Source: Novosphingobium sp. G106 (GTDB taxonomy: Bacteria; Pseudomonadota; Alphaproteobacteria; Sphingomonadales; Sphingomonadaceae). From it: a stretch of 64,000 bases of DNA. The stretch is taken from positions 4,216,001 through 4,280,000 of the forward strand of contig NZ_JAHOOZ010000001.1 in NCBI RefSeq assembly GCF_019075875.1. The letters run 5' to 3'. This document shows positions 25,989 through 34,993 of this stretch, piece by piece. The notes under the pieces were generated by a model. It was not told the origin of the DNA, ran no database searches, and was given only the letters and a program-made list of their open reading frames with translations. Both the position numbers and the translations under genes were made by a program. Each line of letters starts with the position of its first letter. Position 1 is the first letter of the stretch.

Positions 25989-26978
25989 ATGCTCGCCAAA
26001 GCCCGCTGGCTGACCGTCGTTTTCGCCGCCCTTCCCTATACCGCCTCCGCCGCCGACACGCCCGCCGACAATCGTGGGCCGGAAGCGGCGGGCGATGCCG
26101 CCAGCGCGGCCAGCACGGCGCCGCTCGATCCCGGCATCCGCAAGATGATCGAGATCGCGATCGCCAAGGGCAACGCCACGACGATCGCTAGCGTCTTCGC
26201 CGTCGCCCGCCAGGCCGCGCCCGAAGCCAGGCAGGAGATCGACGAACGCGAGCAGGCCTGGCACGCCCAGGTCGCCGTCCAGACCGCGCAGGCCAAGGTC
26301 GAGCAAATCGAAAAGCTGCGCACCGCCTCGGCGCTGTCTAACTGGAAGGGCGAAATCGAGGCCGGAGCCTCGCGTTCGACCGGCACCTCGAGCAGCTTCG
26401 GCATGCTGGGTGCGCTGGATCTCAAGCGCGAAGGGGTGGACTGGACGCACAAGCTGTCCGCCCGTGCCGACGTGCAGAGCACCAACGGCGAGACCACGAC
26501 CGAACGGGTCTTCGCTGCCTGGCAGCCGAGCTACCGCTTCCAGGAACGCACCTATGCCTATGGCCTGGCCCAGTACGAGCACGACACCTTTGCCGGTTAC
26601 GACAATCGCTACACGCTCGGCGGCGGGCTAGGTTACCGGGCGCTCGACGGGGCGCGGGTCAAGCTCGAGCTGGAAGGCGGACCGGCGCTGCGCCGGATCG
26701 ACGAAGTCGACGGTGGTGGCATTCATTCGCGCATCGCCGGCCGCGGATCGCTCAATCTCAACTGGCGGGTCACGCCCACGCTTAGCCTGACGCAGAATAC
26801 CGCGGTCTATATCGAAGGCGCCGACGGCAACGTCGTCGCGAATACCGCGCTCGATACCAAGCTGATCGGCAATCTCAAGGCGCGCTTCTCGTACAACGTC
26901 CAGTACGAGCGCAACCCGCCGGTCGGCACGGCGGAACTCAACACGCAGAGCCGCGCGACCTTCGTCTACAGCTTCTAG
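25989..26978 (+). CDS. DUF481-type outer-membrane beta-barrel protein
   Basis: A 329-residue precursor: signal peptide ending near TASAAD (residue 22), a helical region (residues 45-105), and a beta-barrel ending in phenylalanine (TFVYSF), as outer-membrane proteins do. The barrel has alternating strands such as YGLAQYEHDTFAGYDNRYTLGGGLGYR and LNLNWRVTPTLSLTQNTAVYIEG, which match DUF481. Function unknown. Confidence 0.88.
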   Translation: MLAKARWLTVVFAALPYTASAADTPADNRGPEAAGDAASAASTAPLDPGIRKMIEIAIAKGNATTIASVFAVARQAAPEARQEIDEREQAWHAQVAVQTAQAKVEQIEKLRTASALSNWKGEIEAGASRSTGTSSSFGMLGALDLKREGVDWTHKLSARADVQSTNGETTTERVFAAWQPSYRFQERTYAYGLAQYEHDTFAGYDNRYTLGGGLGYRALDGARVKLELEGGPALRRIDEVDGGGIHSRIAGRGSLNLNWRVTPTLSLTQNTAVYIEGADGNVVANTALDTKLIGNLKARFSYNVQYERNPPVGTAELNTQSRATFVYSF

Positions 26979-27028
26979 GCACGAGCCTGCCGCTTGCCCG
27001 GGGCGGCCTGAGTCCCTACATCCGGCGC

Positions 27029-27361
27029 ATGGAAGCACCCAGCCTGACTCTGAGCCCCTCGGCAGCCGCCCGCGTCGCGGCAATCGCCGCCAAGACGGGC
27101 AAGCCCGCAATCCTGCGGCTTTCGGTCGAGGGTGGCGGTTGCTCGGGCTTCCAGTACCAGTTCGGCTTGGCCGAGGCGCCCGATGCCGAGGACCTGGTCA
27201 GCGAGACCGACGGCGTGCGACTGGTGGTCGATCCGGTCAGCCTCGACCTCGTTTCCGGCTGCGTCGTCGATTTCGTCGGATCGCTGGGCGGCGCTGCCTT
27301 CCGCGTCGAGAACCCCAATGCCGTGGCCGGCTGCGGCTGCGGCTCGAGTTTCTCGGTCTGA
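27029..27361 (+). CDS. erpA: A-type iron-sulfur carrier, IscA/ErpA/HesB family
   Basis: A 110-residue A-type carrier that delivers Fe-S clusters to target proteins. The three ligand cysteines are C38 in VEGGGCSGFQY, and C102 and C104 in AGCGCGSSFSV. The ErpA name is by similarity; IscA or SufA cannot be excluded. It lies 7 bp before xth. Confidence 0.9.
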   Translation: MEAPSLTLSPSAAARVAAIAAKTGKPAILRLSVEGGGCSGFQYQFGLAEAPDAEDLVSETDGVRLVVDPVSLDLVSGCVVDFVGSLGGAAFRVENPNAVAGCGCGSSFSV

Positions 27362-27368
27362 TCGCGGC

Positions 27369-28145
27369 ATGATCAAAGTCGCGTCGTTCAATATCAACGG
27401 GATCAAGGCGCGCCTGCCGCGCTTGATCGAGTGGCTGGAGGAGACGCGTCCCTCGGTCGCCTGCCTGCAGGAGATCAAGACCCAGGACGAGGGCTTCCCG
27501 GTCAAGGATTTCGAGGCGATCGGCTACAAGGCGATCTGGCACGGCCAGAAGGGCTTCAACGGCGTCGCCATCCTCGCCGACGGCGTCGAGCCGGTAGAGG
27601 TCCGTCGCGGGCTCGAAGGCGATCCTACAGACGAGCATTCGCGCTACATTGAATGCGACGTGTTCGGCCTACGCATCGCCTGCATCTACCTGCCCAACGG
27701 CAATCCACAGCCCGGACCCAAGTTCGACTACAAGCTGCGCTGGATGGAGCGGCTGCGCGACCGGATGCGCGAGATCGCCGCCGAGGAAGTTCCGGCAATC
27801 ATCACCGGCGATTTCAACGTCATCCCCGAGGACAAGGACGTCTGGTCACCGGCCGCGATGGCCAGCGATGCGCTGATGCAGCCGGAATCGCGCGATGCCT
27901 ATTTCCGCCTGCTCGGCGACGGCTGGACCGACGCGCTCGACCTGCACAATCCGCGCGGCGGCGTCTGGACCTTCTGGGACTACCAGGCCGGGGCCTGGCA
28001 GCGCGACCATGGCTTCCGCATCGACCATGCGCTGCTGTCGCCTGAAGTGGCCGATCGGCTGATCGCCGCGGGCGTCGACAAGGAATATCGCGGCCGCGAG
28101 AAGGCCAGTGATCACACACCCGTCTGGGTGCAGATCAGCGAGTAA
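27369..28145 (+). CDS. xth: Exodeoxyribonuclease III (AP endonuclease)
   Basis: A 258-residue enzyme of base-excision repair that cuts at abasic sites and degrades 3' ends. Catalytic motifs are NINGIKARL, LQEIKTQ (metal-binding Glu), YLPNGNPQPGPKFDYK, TGDFNVIPEDKDVW, and the final KASDHTPVWVQI with the catalytic His. The ATG at 27369 fits the family N-terminus. Expressed with the A-type carrier gene. Confidence 0.96.
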   Translation: MIKVASFNINGIKARLPRLIEWLEETRPSVACLQEIKTQDEGFPVKDFEAIGYKAIWHGQKGFNGVAILADGVEPVEVRRGLEGDPTDEHSRYIECDVFGLRIACIYLPNGNPQPGPKFDYKLRWMERLRDRMREIAAEEVPAIITGDFNVIPEDKDVWSPAAMASDALMQPESRDAYFRLLGDGWTDALDLHNPRGGVWTFWDYQAGAWQRDHGFRIDHALLSPEVADRLIAAGVDKEYRGREKASDHTPVWVQISE

Positions 28146-28148
28146 GAC

Positions 28149-28173
28149 CCTCCCCGAGCTAGGCCCGGGGAGG
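28149..28173. terminator. Stem-loop between convergent xth and the cell wall hydrolase gene
   Basis: CCTCCCCG (28149-28156) and CGGGGAGG (28166-28173) form a perfect 8-base stem with a 9-base loop. It can serve as terminator in both directions, though the following bases are not T-rich. Confidence 0.6.
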
Positions 28174-28181
28174 ATCCATCG

Positions 28182-28835
28182 TCACCTGTAGAAAACGTGA
28201 TTGCCGATCCGCGCGATGCGGGTCGCCCGCCAGCTGGGCGAGACGCGTGCAGCGTGAAAGAACAGCGCGCCCTCGGCCGGGCTGCGCACCGAACCCGCAT
28301 CGGCGATGCGCGCGATGGCGACGGCTTCGTGCCAGTCCTGCGAGGCGGTGTTGATCGCGGGCATCGCGCGACCGCGGATGAACGAGAACTGCGAGGGCTG
28401 GTAGACCACGCCGCAATAGGAGGCGGGGAAGCGGCCCGACTTGGACCGGTTCACGATGACCCGGCCGACGGCGAGCTGGCCGGGCAGGGGTTCGCTCTTG
28501 GCCTCGAAATAGATGGCGCCGGCGAGGCAGCGCATTTCGGGTGAGAGCGTTTCGGGCTGGGTCTGCTCCGCAACCAGTTCGGCGAGCGAACCGCCGACAG
28601 AGGCGGTAGCGGCAGCAGCATCGTCGCTCTGCGCGGGTCCGGTGGAGAGAACCTCCTGGGCCTCGGCGGGCAGCGGCTGGACGATGGGCCGGGAAATCGT
28701 GGAGAGGGTTTCCTGTTTGGCCGGCCCGGACAGCGTGTCCTGAGCGACCGCGCCCGAACCCTGGGCGCTGACAACGGCAGTAAAAAGAGTCGCGGCCACG
28801 GCAAACGTGCTGGCCGGATATAACTTGGACTTCAT
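28182..28835 (-). CDS. SleB-like cell wall hydrolase
   Basis: A 217-residue exported protein. An N-terminal signal peptide (residues 8-27) is followed by a low-complexity spacer, and residues 105-217 form the Hydrolase_2/SleB domain (LAGAIYFEAKSEPLPGQLAV, CGVVYQPSQFSF). These enzymes cleave peptidoglycan, probably as amidases or transglycosylases. It is the first of the block of minus-strand genes running toward the predicted origin. Confidence 0.9.
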   Translation of the reverse strand: MKSKLYPASTFAVAATLFTAVVSAQGSGAVAQDTLSGPAKQETLSTISRPIVQPLPAEAQEVLSTGPAQSDDAAAATASVGGSLAELVAEQTQPETLSPEMRCLAGAIYFEAKSEPLPGQLAVGRVIVNRSKSGRFPASYCGVVYQPSQFSFIRGRAMPAINTASQDWHEAVAIARIADAGSVRSPAEGALFFHAARVSPSWRATRIARIGNHVFYR

Positions 28836-29020
28836 TATTTCAAATTCGGGTGCGGTGAACGCGCCCGCGCAGAAGGAACCGAACCGCCGCGAGCGACGTT
28901 AGATGTTCGGAGCGTCCTGCCGGCTGCCCCCCGTCTGCGTGCTTGCCGGAGCGGCCTTAGTGCCGTCCCCGCCGCCTGCGCGACCGTGAGCGGTCCCCAT
29001 GTTGCCCGTTCAGCCGAGAG

Positions 29021-29362
29021 TCAACTTGTGGGCACAGGCAATCCGATGAGTCGTTCCCCCTGCGCGATGTCCAGCTCTATGATCCACAAGTCTCGGTCCT
29101 GGGCGCCACGACGGGTCAGATATTCTCCGAATTCCGCTTTATTTTCATCATCTTGAGACCTCGAAAGGGTCCATTTTCGGTCACCATCCGGGGCCGGCAT
29201 GCGCTCGTAGACCCGCGCATTTGTGTCATTTTCGCACAGAACGAGCAAAATCGTTCCCGCTTCGCTTTCACCCTTCTGCAACACAGCTGCGAAGCCACCT
29301 TCGGCCTGAGTCTGGCGAATCAGCGCCGCGGCTTCGAGATGCGCAGGGAGCCGCCCTTCCAT
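29021..29362 (-). CDS. DUF1491 family protein
   Basis: A 113-residue cytosolic protein matching DUF1491 (LEAAALIRQTQAEGGFAAVLQKGESEAGTILLVL, DLWIIELDIAQGERLI). The family is limited to alphaproteobacteria and has no known function. It lies 6 bp after the thioesterase gene on the same strand. Confidence 0.85.
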   Translation of the reverse strand: MEGRLPAHLEAAALIRQTQAEGGFAAVLQKGESEAGTILLVLCENDTNARVYERMPAPDGDRKWTLSRSQDDENKAEFGEYLTRRGAQDRDLWIIELDIAQGERLIGLPVPTS

Positions 29363-29368
29363 GTCAGC

Positions 29369-29854
29369 TCAACGCAGCGCCTGGGCGTAGCCGGCGAGCC
29401 CCGAGAGCGAGATACGCGAACGCTGGAACGTGCCGGTGCCGCGGCCGATTTCCTCGCCCTCGCTGTCGATCAGCCGCGATTCGGCGACGAGCACGCGCCG
29501 CCGGCCCGAAATCCAGCGCCCTTCGGCCACGACCTGTCCGATCCGCACGGGCCGGGTGAAATGGAGGTTGAACGAGGTCGTCAGCAGGAACCGGTCGGTC
29601 ACCAGCGTATTCGCCGCATAGAAGGCCGCATCGTCGAGCATCTTGAAATAGATCGTGCCATGCGCCGCGCCGGCAGCATGGTAGTGGCGCTCTTCGACCT
29701 GGAAAATGATCCGCGAGTAGCCTTCCTCGGTGATCTCAAGGCTGGACGCGAAGAGCTGGTTCACGGGTGCCGAGGCGTAGAGCCCTTCGAGCGCGCGCCA
29801 GTGAAGTGTCGCGCCTGAATCGCGGGCCTCAGGCGGCGTCGCGGTCGATGACAT
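29369..29854 (-). CDS. PaaI-type hot-dog thioesterase
   Basis: A 161-residue hot-dog protein. AAGAAHGTIYFKMLDDAAFYAAN is the acyl-CoA thioesterase signature of the PaaI group with the catalytic aspartate. The substrate is unknown. It overlaps the end of ptsN by 26 bp. Confidence 0.87.
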   Translation of the reverse strand: MSSTATPPEARDSGATLHWRALEGLYASAPVNQLFASSLEITEEGYSRIIFQVEERHYHAAGAAHGTIYFKMLDDAAFYAANTLVTDRFLLTTSFNLHFTRPVRIGQVVAEGRWISGRRRVLVAESRLIDSEGEEIGRGTGTFQRSRISLSGLAGYAQALR

Positions 29855-30290
29855 TGCAGATCAGGCCGTAGATCGCTTCCGGACCCGGTGCCTGGGTCAG
29901 CGCCGCGTGCATTTCCTCGTCGCGCATCATCCGCGAGATCGCCGCGAGCGCGTGGAGGTGGGTCGCTCCGGCATGTTCGGGCGAGAGCAGGCCGAAGACG
30001 ATATCGACCGGCCGGCCATCGGCCGCATCGAAAGCAACCGGCGCCTCGAGCCGCAGCAGCGCCGCGACCGGACGGTTCACCCCGGCGAGCCGGGCGTGCG
30101 GTATGGCGACGCCGCGGCCGAAGCCGGTACTGCCCAGCTTCTCCCGCTCCTGCAGCTTGGCGAGCACGTCCGAACGGTCCAGCGCATAGACCGTGGCGAA
30201 ACGGTCTGCGAGCTGTCCGAGGATTGCCGGCTTGCTATCGGCGCGAATGGCACCGACGGCTTCGGGCAGGATGGTGAAGAGAGATCCCAT
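29829..30290 (-). CDS. ptsN: PTS IIA-like nitrogen regulatory protein (EIIA-Ntr)
   Basis: A 153-residue EIIA-Ntr protein with the phosphorylation motif GRGVAIPHARLAG (H65 from the 30290 start). In proteobacteria it is the output of the nitrogen PTS and affects potassium homeostasis and sigma-54 activity. It lies just downstream of hpf, as in many proteobacteria; an rpoN gene is not in this window. The ATG at 30290 was chosen over 30296. Confidence 0.94.
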   Translation of the reverse strand: MGSLFTILPEAVGAIRADSKPAILGQLADRFATVYALDRSDVLAKLQEREKLGSTGFGRGVAIPHARLAGVNRPVAALLRLEAPVAFDAADGRPVDIVFGLLSPEHAGATHLHALAAISRMMRDEEMHAALTQAPGPEAIYGLICNVIDRDAA

Positions 30291-30403
30291 TAGCAATCAA
30301 ACAATAGTCCAGCACCAGTTGCCAGATGATGTACGAACCTGAGCCCGGGTCGCCCCGGGTGCCAAGCCTCTTTCGATCTGGAAAGCAAGCGCGTTTGCGA
30401 GCG

Positions 30404-30970
30404 TCAGGACGGTTCGACCCAGCCGATCGAGCCATCGCCGCGGCGGTAAACCATATTATGCTTGCCGGTTCCAGCGTTTTTGAAAAGCAGGGCGTTGGTG
30501 TTGCGCAGGTCGAGCATCATCACCGCGTCGGACACCGTCGCTTCGGGAACGTCCACCTTGGTCTCGGCAATGACCACCGGCGCATCGGCGGTCACTTCCG
30601 CATGATCGTCGGCCGGCTCCTCGAAGATGACGTAGGCGGCTTCCTCTTCCTTCAGCGCATAAGTGCTCTGTTCATGCCGGTCGTTGAGCCGGCGCTTGTA
30701 GCGGCGCAGCTGCTTGTCGATCTTGTCGGTCGCCTGATCGAAGGCGATATGCGCGTCCTGCGCGATGCCCGCTCCCTTGAGCACGAGGCCCTGCATCACA
30801 TGGGTAACGATATCGCAGCGGAAAGCGCCGGCCGGCGCGCGCCCGAAAGTCACCTGAGAGGACAAGGCGCGGGCGAAGTATTTGTCGACCACATTGGTCA
30901 ACCGCTCGCTGGCGTGGACTTGCAAGGCTTCGCCCGTGTTCATCTGATGACCGGATACGCGGATTTCCAT
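30404..30970 (-). CDS. hpf: Ribosome hibernation promoting factor, long form
   Basis: A 188-residue long HPF. Residues 1-105 match the S30AE domain (MEIRVSGHQMNTGEALQVHA) that blocks the decoding and tRNA sites; residues 130-188 are the C-terminal dimerisation domain (VMMLDLRNTNALLFKNAGTGKHNMVYRRGDGSIGWVEP), which makes 100S ribosomes from dimers. It is expressed with ptsN, 113 bp apart. Confidence 0.95.
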   Translation of the reverse strand: MEIRVSGHQMNTGEALQVHASERLTNVVDKYFARALSSQVTFGRAPAGAFRCDIVTHVMQGLVLKGAGIAQDAHIAFDQATDKIDKQLRRYKRRLNDRHEQSTYALKEEEAAYVIFEEPADDHAEVTADAPVVIAETKVDVPEATVSDAVMMLDLRNTNALLFKNAGTGKHNMVYRRGDGSIGWVEPS

Positions 30971-30988
30971 GGTCCATCTCCTCTTGGG

Positions 30989-31669
30989 CTAGGTACTCCA
31001 GAGCGGAGCCTTGAGAGTCTGTATAAACTCGGCATGCGCAGCGAGTTCCGCCTCGCTGGCGGCGTGTGGCCGGGCCGGGCGGAACACGCGGTCGGTGCGG
31101 ACCGTCATCACCGTGACGATTTCCTTGCGCCGATCGGCCGCCAGCTCGAGCCCGATCTGCCGTCCGCCGCGCAGCTCGACATAGACCTGGGCGAGCAGTT
31201 CGGCATCGAGCAGCGCACCGTGCTTGGTGCGGTGGCTGCGATCGATGCCATAACGCGTGCAGAGCGCGTCGAGCGATAGCTTGGCGCCGGGATGGCGCGT
31301 ACGCGCGATCGCCACCGTATCGACCATGCGATCGCGCGAGACGATGTCGAGCCCGCAGATAGTCATCTCGGCGTTGAGGAAACCGAAGTCGAAGCCGGCG
31401 TTGTGCGCGATCAGCGGACTGTCTTCGATGAATGCGATCAGCTCGGCCGCGCGCTCGGCGAACTTCGGCTTGTCGGCAAGGAAAGCCTCGGACAGGCCAT
31501 GTACCGCCTCGGCCTCGGCCGGCATGTTTCGCTCGGGATTGAAATAGGCGTGAAACGTGCGGCCGGTGGCGACGCGGTTGACCATTTCGATGCAACCGAT
31601 CTCCACCATCCGGTCGCCGCGCTGCGGATCGAGGCCGGTCGTTTCGGTGTCGAAAATGATCTCACGCAT
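30989..31669 (-). CDS. dnaQ: DNA polymerase III epsilon subunit (proofreading exonuclease)
   Basis: A 226-residue DEDD exonuclease with FDTETTGLDP (D7, E9), HNAGFDFGFLNAE and the C-terminal HGALLDAELLAQVY motif. The ATG at 31669 is preferred over 31705 because the family begins with MREIIFDTETTG. In the conserved dnaQ-coaE-aroE-maf order near the origin. Confidence 0.95.
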   Translation of the reverse strand: MREIIFDTETTGLDPQRGDRMVEIGCIEMVNRVATGRTFHAYFNPERNMPAEAEAVHGLSEAFLADKPKFAERAAELIAFIEDSPLIAHNAGFDFGFLNAEMTICGLDIVSRDRMVDTVAIARTRHPGAKLSLDALCTRYGIDRSHRTKHGALLDAELLAQVYVELRGGRQIGLELAADRRKEIVTVMTVRTDRVFRPARPHAASEAELAAHAEFIQTLKAPLWST

Positions 31670-31720
31670 CCCGATTGATATCGGCCCGAGAGGGCTGCGA
31701 AGCAAGGGGTTGTCGCGCTA

Positions 31721-32323
31721 TTATTCGCTTGCCGTCAGGCTGTGGACGAGCCGCTGCACGGCATGGCGCGTTTCGGCCAGCGAAGTGCCGGTATCGACGA
31801 CATAATCCGCCCGGGCGCGCTTTTCCGCGTCGGGCACCTGCAGCTTGAGGATCTGCTCGAATTTCTCGGGCGTCATGCCGGGACGGGCGAGGACGCGTTC
31901 GCGCTGCGCTTCGGCGGAGGCCGAGACGACGACCACGGCATCGACCTGTTCCCAGCCACCCTTTTCGAACAGCAAGGGAATGTCGAAGACGATCAGCGGC
32001 TTCTCCGCATTCTCGGCGAGGAAATCCTTGCGCATCGCGCCGACGGCGGGATGGACGATCCGTTCGAGGCGCTTCAGCGCTTCTGGATTGCCGAACACCG
32101 CCGCGCCCAGCTTGGGCCGGTCGACGCCCTGAGGGCCGGTCGTGCCGGGAAACTCCGCCTCTATCGTCGGCAACAGCGCACCGCCGGGACCCTGGAGCCG
32201 GTGGACAGCGGCATCGGCATCGAACACCGGCACGCCCAGCCCCTGGAACATCGCAGCGACGGCGCTCTTGCCCATGCCGATCGAACCGGTGAGGCCCAGG
32301 ATGAACGGCCTGGCCTCGCTCAC
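31721..32323 (-). CDS. coaE: Dephospho-CoA kinase
   Basis: The last step of coenzyme A synthesis. A 200-residue P-loop kinase with [13 protein letters not shown] (Walker A) near the N-terminus, DADAAVHRL and [14 protein letters not shown] start at 32323 overlaps the aroE stop (GTGA); the longer open frame upstream is in aroE territory and is rejected. Confidence 0.95.
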   Translation of the reverse strand: MSEARPFILGLTGSIGMGKSAVAAMFQGLGVPVFDADAAVHRLQGPGGALLPTIEAEFPGTTGPQGVDRPKLGAAVFGNPEALKRLERIVHPAVGAMRKDFLAENAEKPLIVFDIPLLFEKGGWEQVDAVVVVSASAEAQRERVLARPGMTPEKFEQILKLQVPDAEKRARADYVVDTGTSLAETRHAVQRLVHSLTASE

Positions 32324-33177
32324 GAAGTCAGCCTTGCGCGCAGTTCGCCGTCGAAGTCGCGCGGCGGTGCGACTCCGAAGAAGTGCTCGAAGGCCACCGC
32401 CGCCTGGCCAATCAGCATCGACAGCCCGTCGATCGTGCGGAAGCCAGCCGCGCGAGCGCATTGCAGGAAATCGGTATCGAGCGGGTGCGTGACGATGTCG
32501 TAGATCACGCTGCCCGGCGGTGCGTGGCTAAAATCGAAAGCGAGCGGCGGCTGGCCCGCCATGCCCAGCGGGCTGGCATTGACGATGAGGTCGAGACACT
32601 GTTCGCGATCGTCGAAAGCGAAATCGGTGGCATCGGCGAAATGGGCGAGATCGATTGCATGGTGATCGTTGCCGCGCGCCAGTTCGTCGAGCAGTTCCTG
32701 TGCCTTCGCCGGATTGCGCCCCGCGAGCACGACGACACAGCCCTGATCCGACAGCGCCGCGACGATCGCGCGCGCCGCGCCGCCCGTGCCAAGGACGCGG
32801 GCCATGCGGAAGTAATGCTTCTCGGCCAGTGACGACGCCAGCGGCTCGAGAAAACCTGCGGCGTCGGTATTGTAGCCGGTCAGCGTGCCGTCGGCCTCAC
32901 GCACCACCGTGTTGACCGCACCGATGCGCGCGGCGAGCGGATCGACCCGGTCGAGCAGCGGCATGATCGTCTGCTTGTGCGGCATGGTCACGTTGCAGCC
33001 ACGCCAGTTCGCGTTTCCGCGGACACCGGCGATATAATCTGGCAGCCCATCGGCAGTGACCAACGAACGGCCATAGTCCGCCTCAATGCCGAGCTTTTCC
33101 AACCAGAAGCCGTGGATCGCAGGCGATTTCGACTGGGCAATCGGATCGCCGATTACCTCGGCATAGCGTCTGCTCAC
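32320..33177 (-). CDS. aroE: Shikimate dehydrogenase
   Basis: A 285-residue NADP-dependent dehydrogenase of aromatic amino acid synthesis. Substrate-binding region: [22 protein letters not shown] and [12 protein letters not shown] (catalytic Lys-67 region). Nucleotide-binding part: [16 protein letters not shown], with NASPLGM. Overlaps coaE (4 bp) and maf (4 bp). Confidence 0.96.
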   Translation of the reverse strand: MSRRYAEVIGDPIAQSKSPAIHGFWLEKLGIEADYGRSLVTADGLPDYIAGVRGNANWRGCNVTMPHKQTIMPLLDRVDPLAARIGAVNTVVREADGTLTGYNTDAAGFLEPLASSLAEKHYFRMARVLGTGGAARAIVAALSDQGCVVVLAGRNPAKAQELLDELARGNDHHAIDLAHFADATDFAFDDREQCLDLIVNASPLGMAGQPPLAFDFSHAPPGSVIYDIVTHPLDTDFLQCARAAGFRTIDGLSMLIGQAAVAFEHFFGVAPPRDFDGELRARLTS

Positions 33178-33797
33178 CGCGGCAGCTCACCGAGATCGCG
33201 CAGCGCGCCCAGAACCTGCAACAGCGGCATGCCGAGCACGGTGAAATGATCGCCGTCGATCCGCTCGAACAACTGCACGCCCCGCGCCTCGATGCGGAAC
33301 ACGCCGACGCAGCCCGCGACCGCCGGCCACTCGGCATCGAGATAGGATTCGATAAAGCTGTCCGACATGGGCCGGACGTGCAGCTCGGCCGTCGCCGCAT
33401 GAGTCCACAGCGTCGCGCCATCGCGCACCAGCGCCGCCGCACTATGCAGATACATGATCCGGCCTGCGAAGAAACGCAGGTGTGCCGCCGCTTCCTCCCG
33501 GCTCTTCGGCTTGTCGAACCGCTTGCCGTCGACCGCGACAAGCGAATCGCTGCCCAGGACCAGAGCATCGCGCTGCTCGCATGAAACCGCGAAAGCCTTC
33601 TGCTCGGCGAGCAGCAACGCGATCACCTCAGGCGGCTTCCCGGCCTGGTCGTGCTCGATCGCACGCTCGTCGATGTGCGCCGGGATCGCTTCGAAATCGA
33701 CGCCGGCGGCCGATAGCATCTCGCGGCGAGAAGCGCTTTGCGAAGCGAGCACGAGCGGCCGCAGGCGAGCCTGGCCTGAACTGGTGGGAAGAGTCAT
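33174..33797 (-). CDS. maf: Maf family nucleotide pyrophosphatase
   Basis: A 207-residue Maf protein, which hydrolyses non-canonical or UTP/dTTP nucleotides. The motif LVLASQSASRREMLSAAG at the N-terminus and VLGSDSLVAVDGKRFDKP in the middle are typical. In the same conserved gene order. Confidence 0.94.
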   Translation of the reverse strand: MTLPTSSGQARLRPLVLASQSASRREMLSAAGVDFEAIPAHIDERAIEHDQAGKPPEVIALLLAEQKAFAVSCEQRDALVLGSDSLVAVDGKRFDKPKSREEAAAHLRFFAGRIMYLHSAAALVRDGATLWTHAATAELHVRPMSDSFIESYLDAEWPAVAGCVGVFRIEARGVQLFERIDGDHFTVLGMPLLQVLGALRDLGELPR

Positions 33798-34639
33798 ATC
33801 GGTTTGGGTCCAGCCGGTGTGGTATCGCCAGAAGCCTGGCGTTCGTTAAGCAGGTTGATCACCGCCGCTGCAGTCTCTTCGATCGAGCGGCGGGTGACGT
33901 CGATCACAGGCCAGCCGTTATCAGCGAACATGCGCCGTGCATATTGCACTTCGCGGCTGACCTTCTCGGTATCCACATAGGCCGTCTCGGGTGACTGGTT
34001 GAGCGAGAGCAGCCGGTTGCGACGCACCTGGATCAGGCGCTCCGGGGCCGTCGTCAGCCCGACCACCAGCGGCCGGCGCAACCCGAACAGCGCGTTGGGC
34101 GGCGGGCTTTCGATGACGATGGGAATATTGGCGACCTTGTAGCCGCGGTTGGCGAGGTAGATCGACGTCGGCGTCTTCGACGAGCGCGACACGCCGGCGA
34201 GGAGGATGTCGCAATCCTCCCAATCCTCCCAGGCAACGCCGTCGTCATGCGCGATGGTGAACTGGATCGCCTCGACGCGCGCGAAATAGGCGTCGTCCAT
34301 CAGGTGCTGGCGGCCGGGCTTGCCCTTGGCTTCCTGGCCGAGCACGTTTTCAAGGGTATCGGTCACGGCGTCGAGTGCGGCGACCGAGGGCAGGGCAAGC
34401 GCCCGGCAATGCTCTTCGAGCCGGGTGCGCGTCTCGCTGTTGACGAGCGTGAACAGCACAAGGCCGGGATTGGCGGCGATATCGGCCATGATCCGGTCTA
34501 GATGCTGACGCGAACGGACCATCGGCCAGAAATGGCGCACGACGTCGGCATCCTCGAACTGGGCGAGGGCGGCCTTGGCGATCATCTCCAGCGTTTCGCC
34601 GGTGGAATCCGACAGAAGGTGGAGGTGAAGGCGGGTCAT
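33794..34639 (-). CDS. ppsR: Pyruvate,water dikinase regulatory protein (PpsR family)
   Basis: A 281-residue bifunctional kinase/phosphorylase-like regulator (DUF299) of PEP synthase or pyruvate phosphate dikinase, with LLAGVSRSSKTPTSIYLA as the P-loop region and PIVIESPP. It is the gene directly left of the predicted oriC and starts at 34639. Confidence 0.93.
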   Translation of the reverse strand: MTRLHLHLLSDSTGETLEMIAKAALAQFEDADVVRHFWPMVRSRQHLDRIMADIAANPGLVLFTLVNSETRTRLEEHCRALALPSVAALDAVTDTLENVLGQEAKGKPGRQHLMDDAYFARVEAIQFTIAHDDGVAWEDWEDCDILLAGVSRSSKTPTSIYLANRGYKVANIPIVIESPPPNALFGLRRPLVVGLTTAPERLIQVRRNRLLSLNQSPETAYVDTEKVSREVQYARRMFADNGWPVIDVTRRSIEETAAAVINLLNERQASGDTTPAGPKPI

Positions 34640-34993
34640 GCGGTCGGATCGGGCCTGCTTGTGGATGGGGCCTGATCAGGGATCAGGGGCTGGGGACAAA
34701 GCCTAGCATAAATCATGAGAGAGAAGGTCTGACAACTTCGGGGGGTCATTCGCTGCCCACTGGCGGCATTCGGATCCGGACTCTGTGGACAGGTGGACAG
34801 CGCTTCCCACAGGCTGGGGATAGCTGGGATAAGCCTTGCTTGACGGCGCAGCGAAGGGAGTCGCCAAGCGGCTGCCCTCTGTTCACGGCGGGACAAATCG
34901 GGCAAGGCGCCGCTGTCCCCGATATCCACAGGACCTACTACCTACAGAATCCTATTATAAATCTTTTATTTTATTGGATTGGACCCTTCCGAA
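34640..34993. other. Predicted chromosomal replication origin (oriC)
   Basis: The only gene-free stretch over 300 bp besides the rrf2 leader. It carries DnaA-box-like sequences: ATATCCACA at 34922-34930 (8 of 9 to TTATCCACA), and TGTGGATGG (34660-34668), TGTGGACAG (34784-34792) and TGGGGATAG (34815-34823), 7 of 9 on the other strand. An AT-rich block (about 34945-34980) follows, fitting a DNA-unwinding element. Three GANTC motifs, the CcrM methylation site, occur at 34779, 34858 and 34947. Genes on both sides are transcribed outward, and hemE is the flanking gene, as at Caulobacter Cori. No canonical CtrA box was seen. Confidence 0.72.

Noticed and set aside
28899..29000. Short 33-codon frame on the minus strand between the cell wall hydrolase and DUF1491 genes
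   Set aside because: Glycine-rich with no ribosome site and no recognisable family; likely chance in GC-rich DNA.
34671..34680. Palindrome CCTGATCAGG in the predicted origin
   Set aside because: Contains only a GATC site and has no known role in alphaproteobacterial origins; may be chance.
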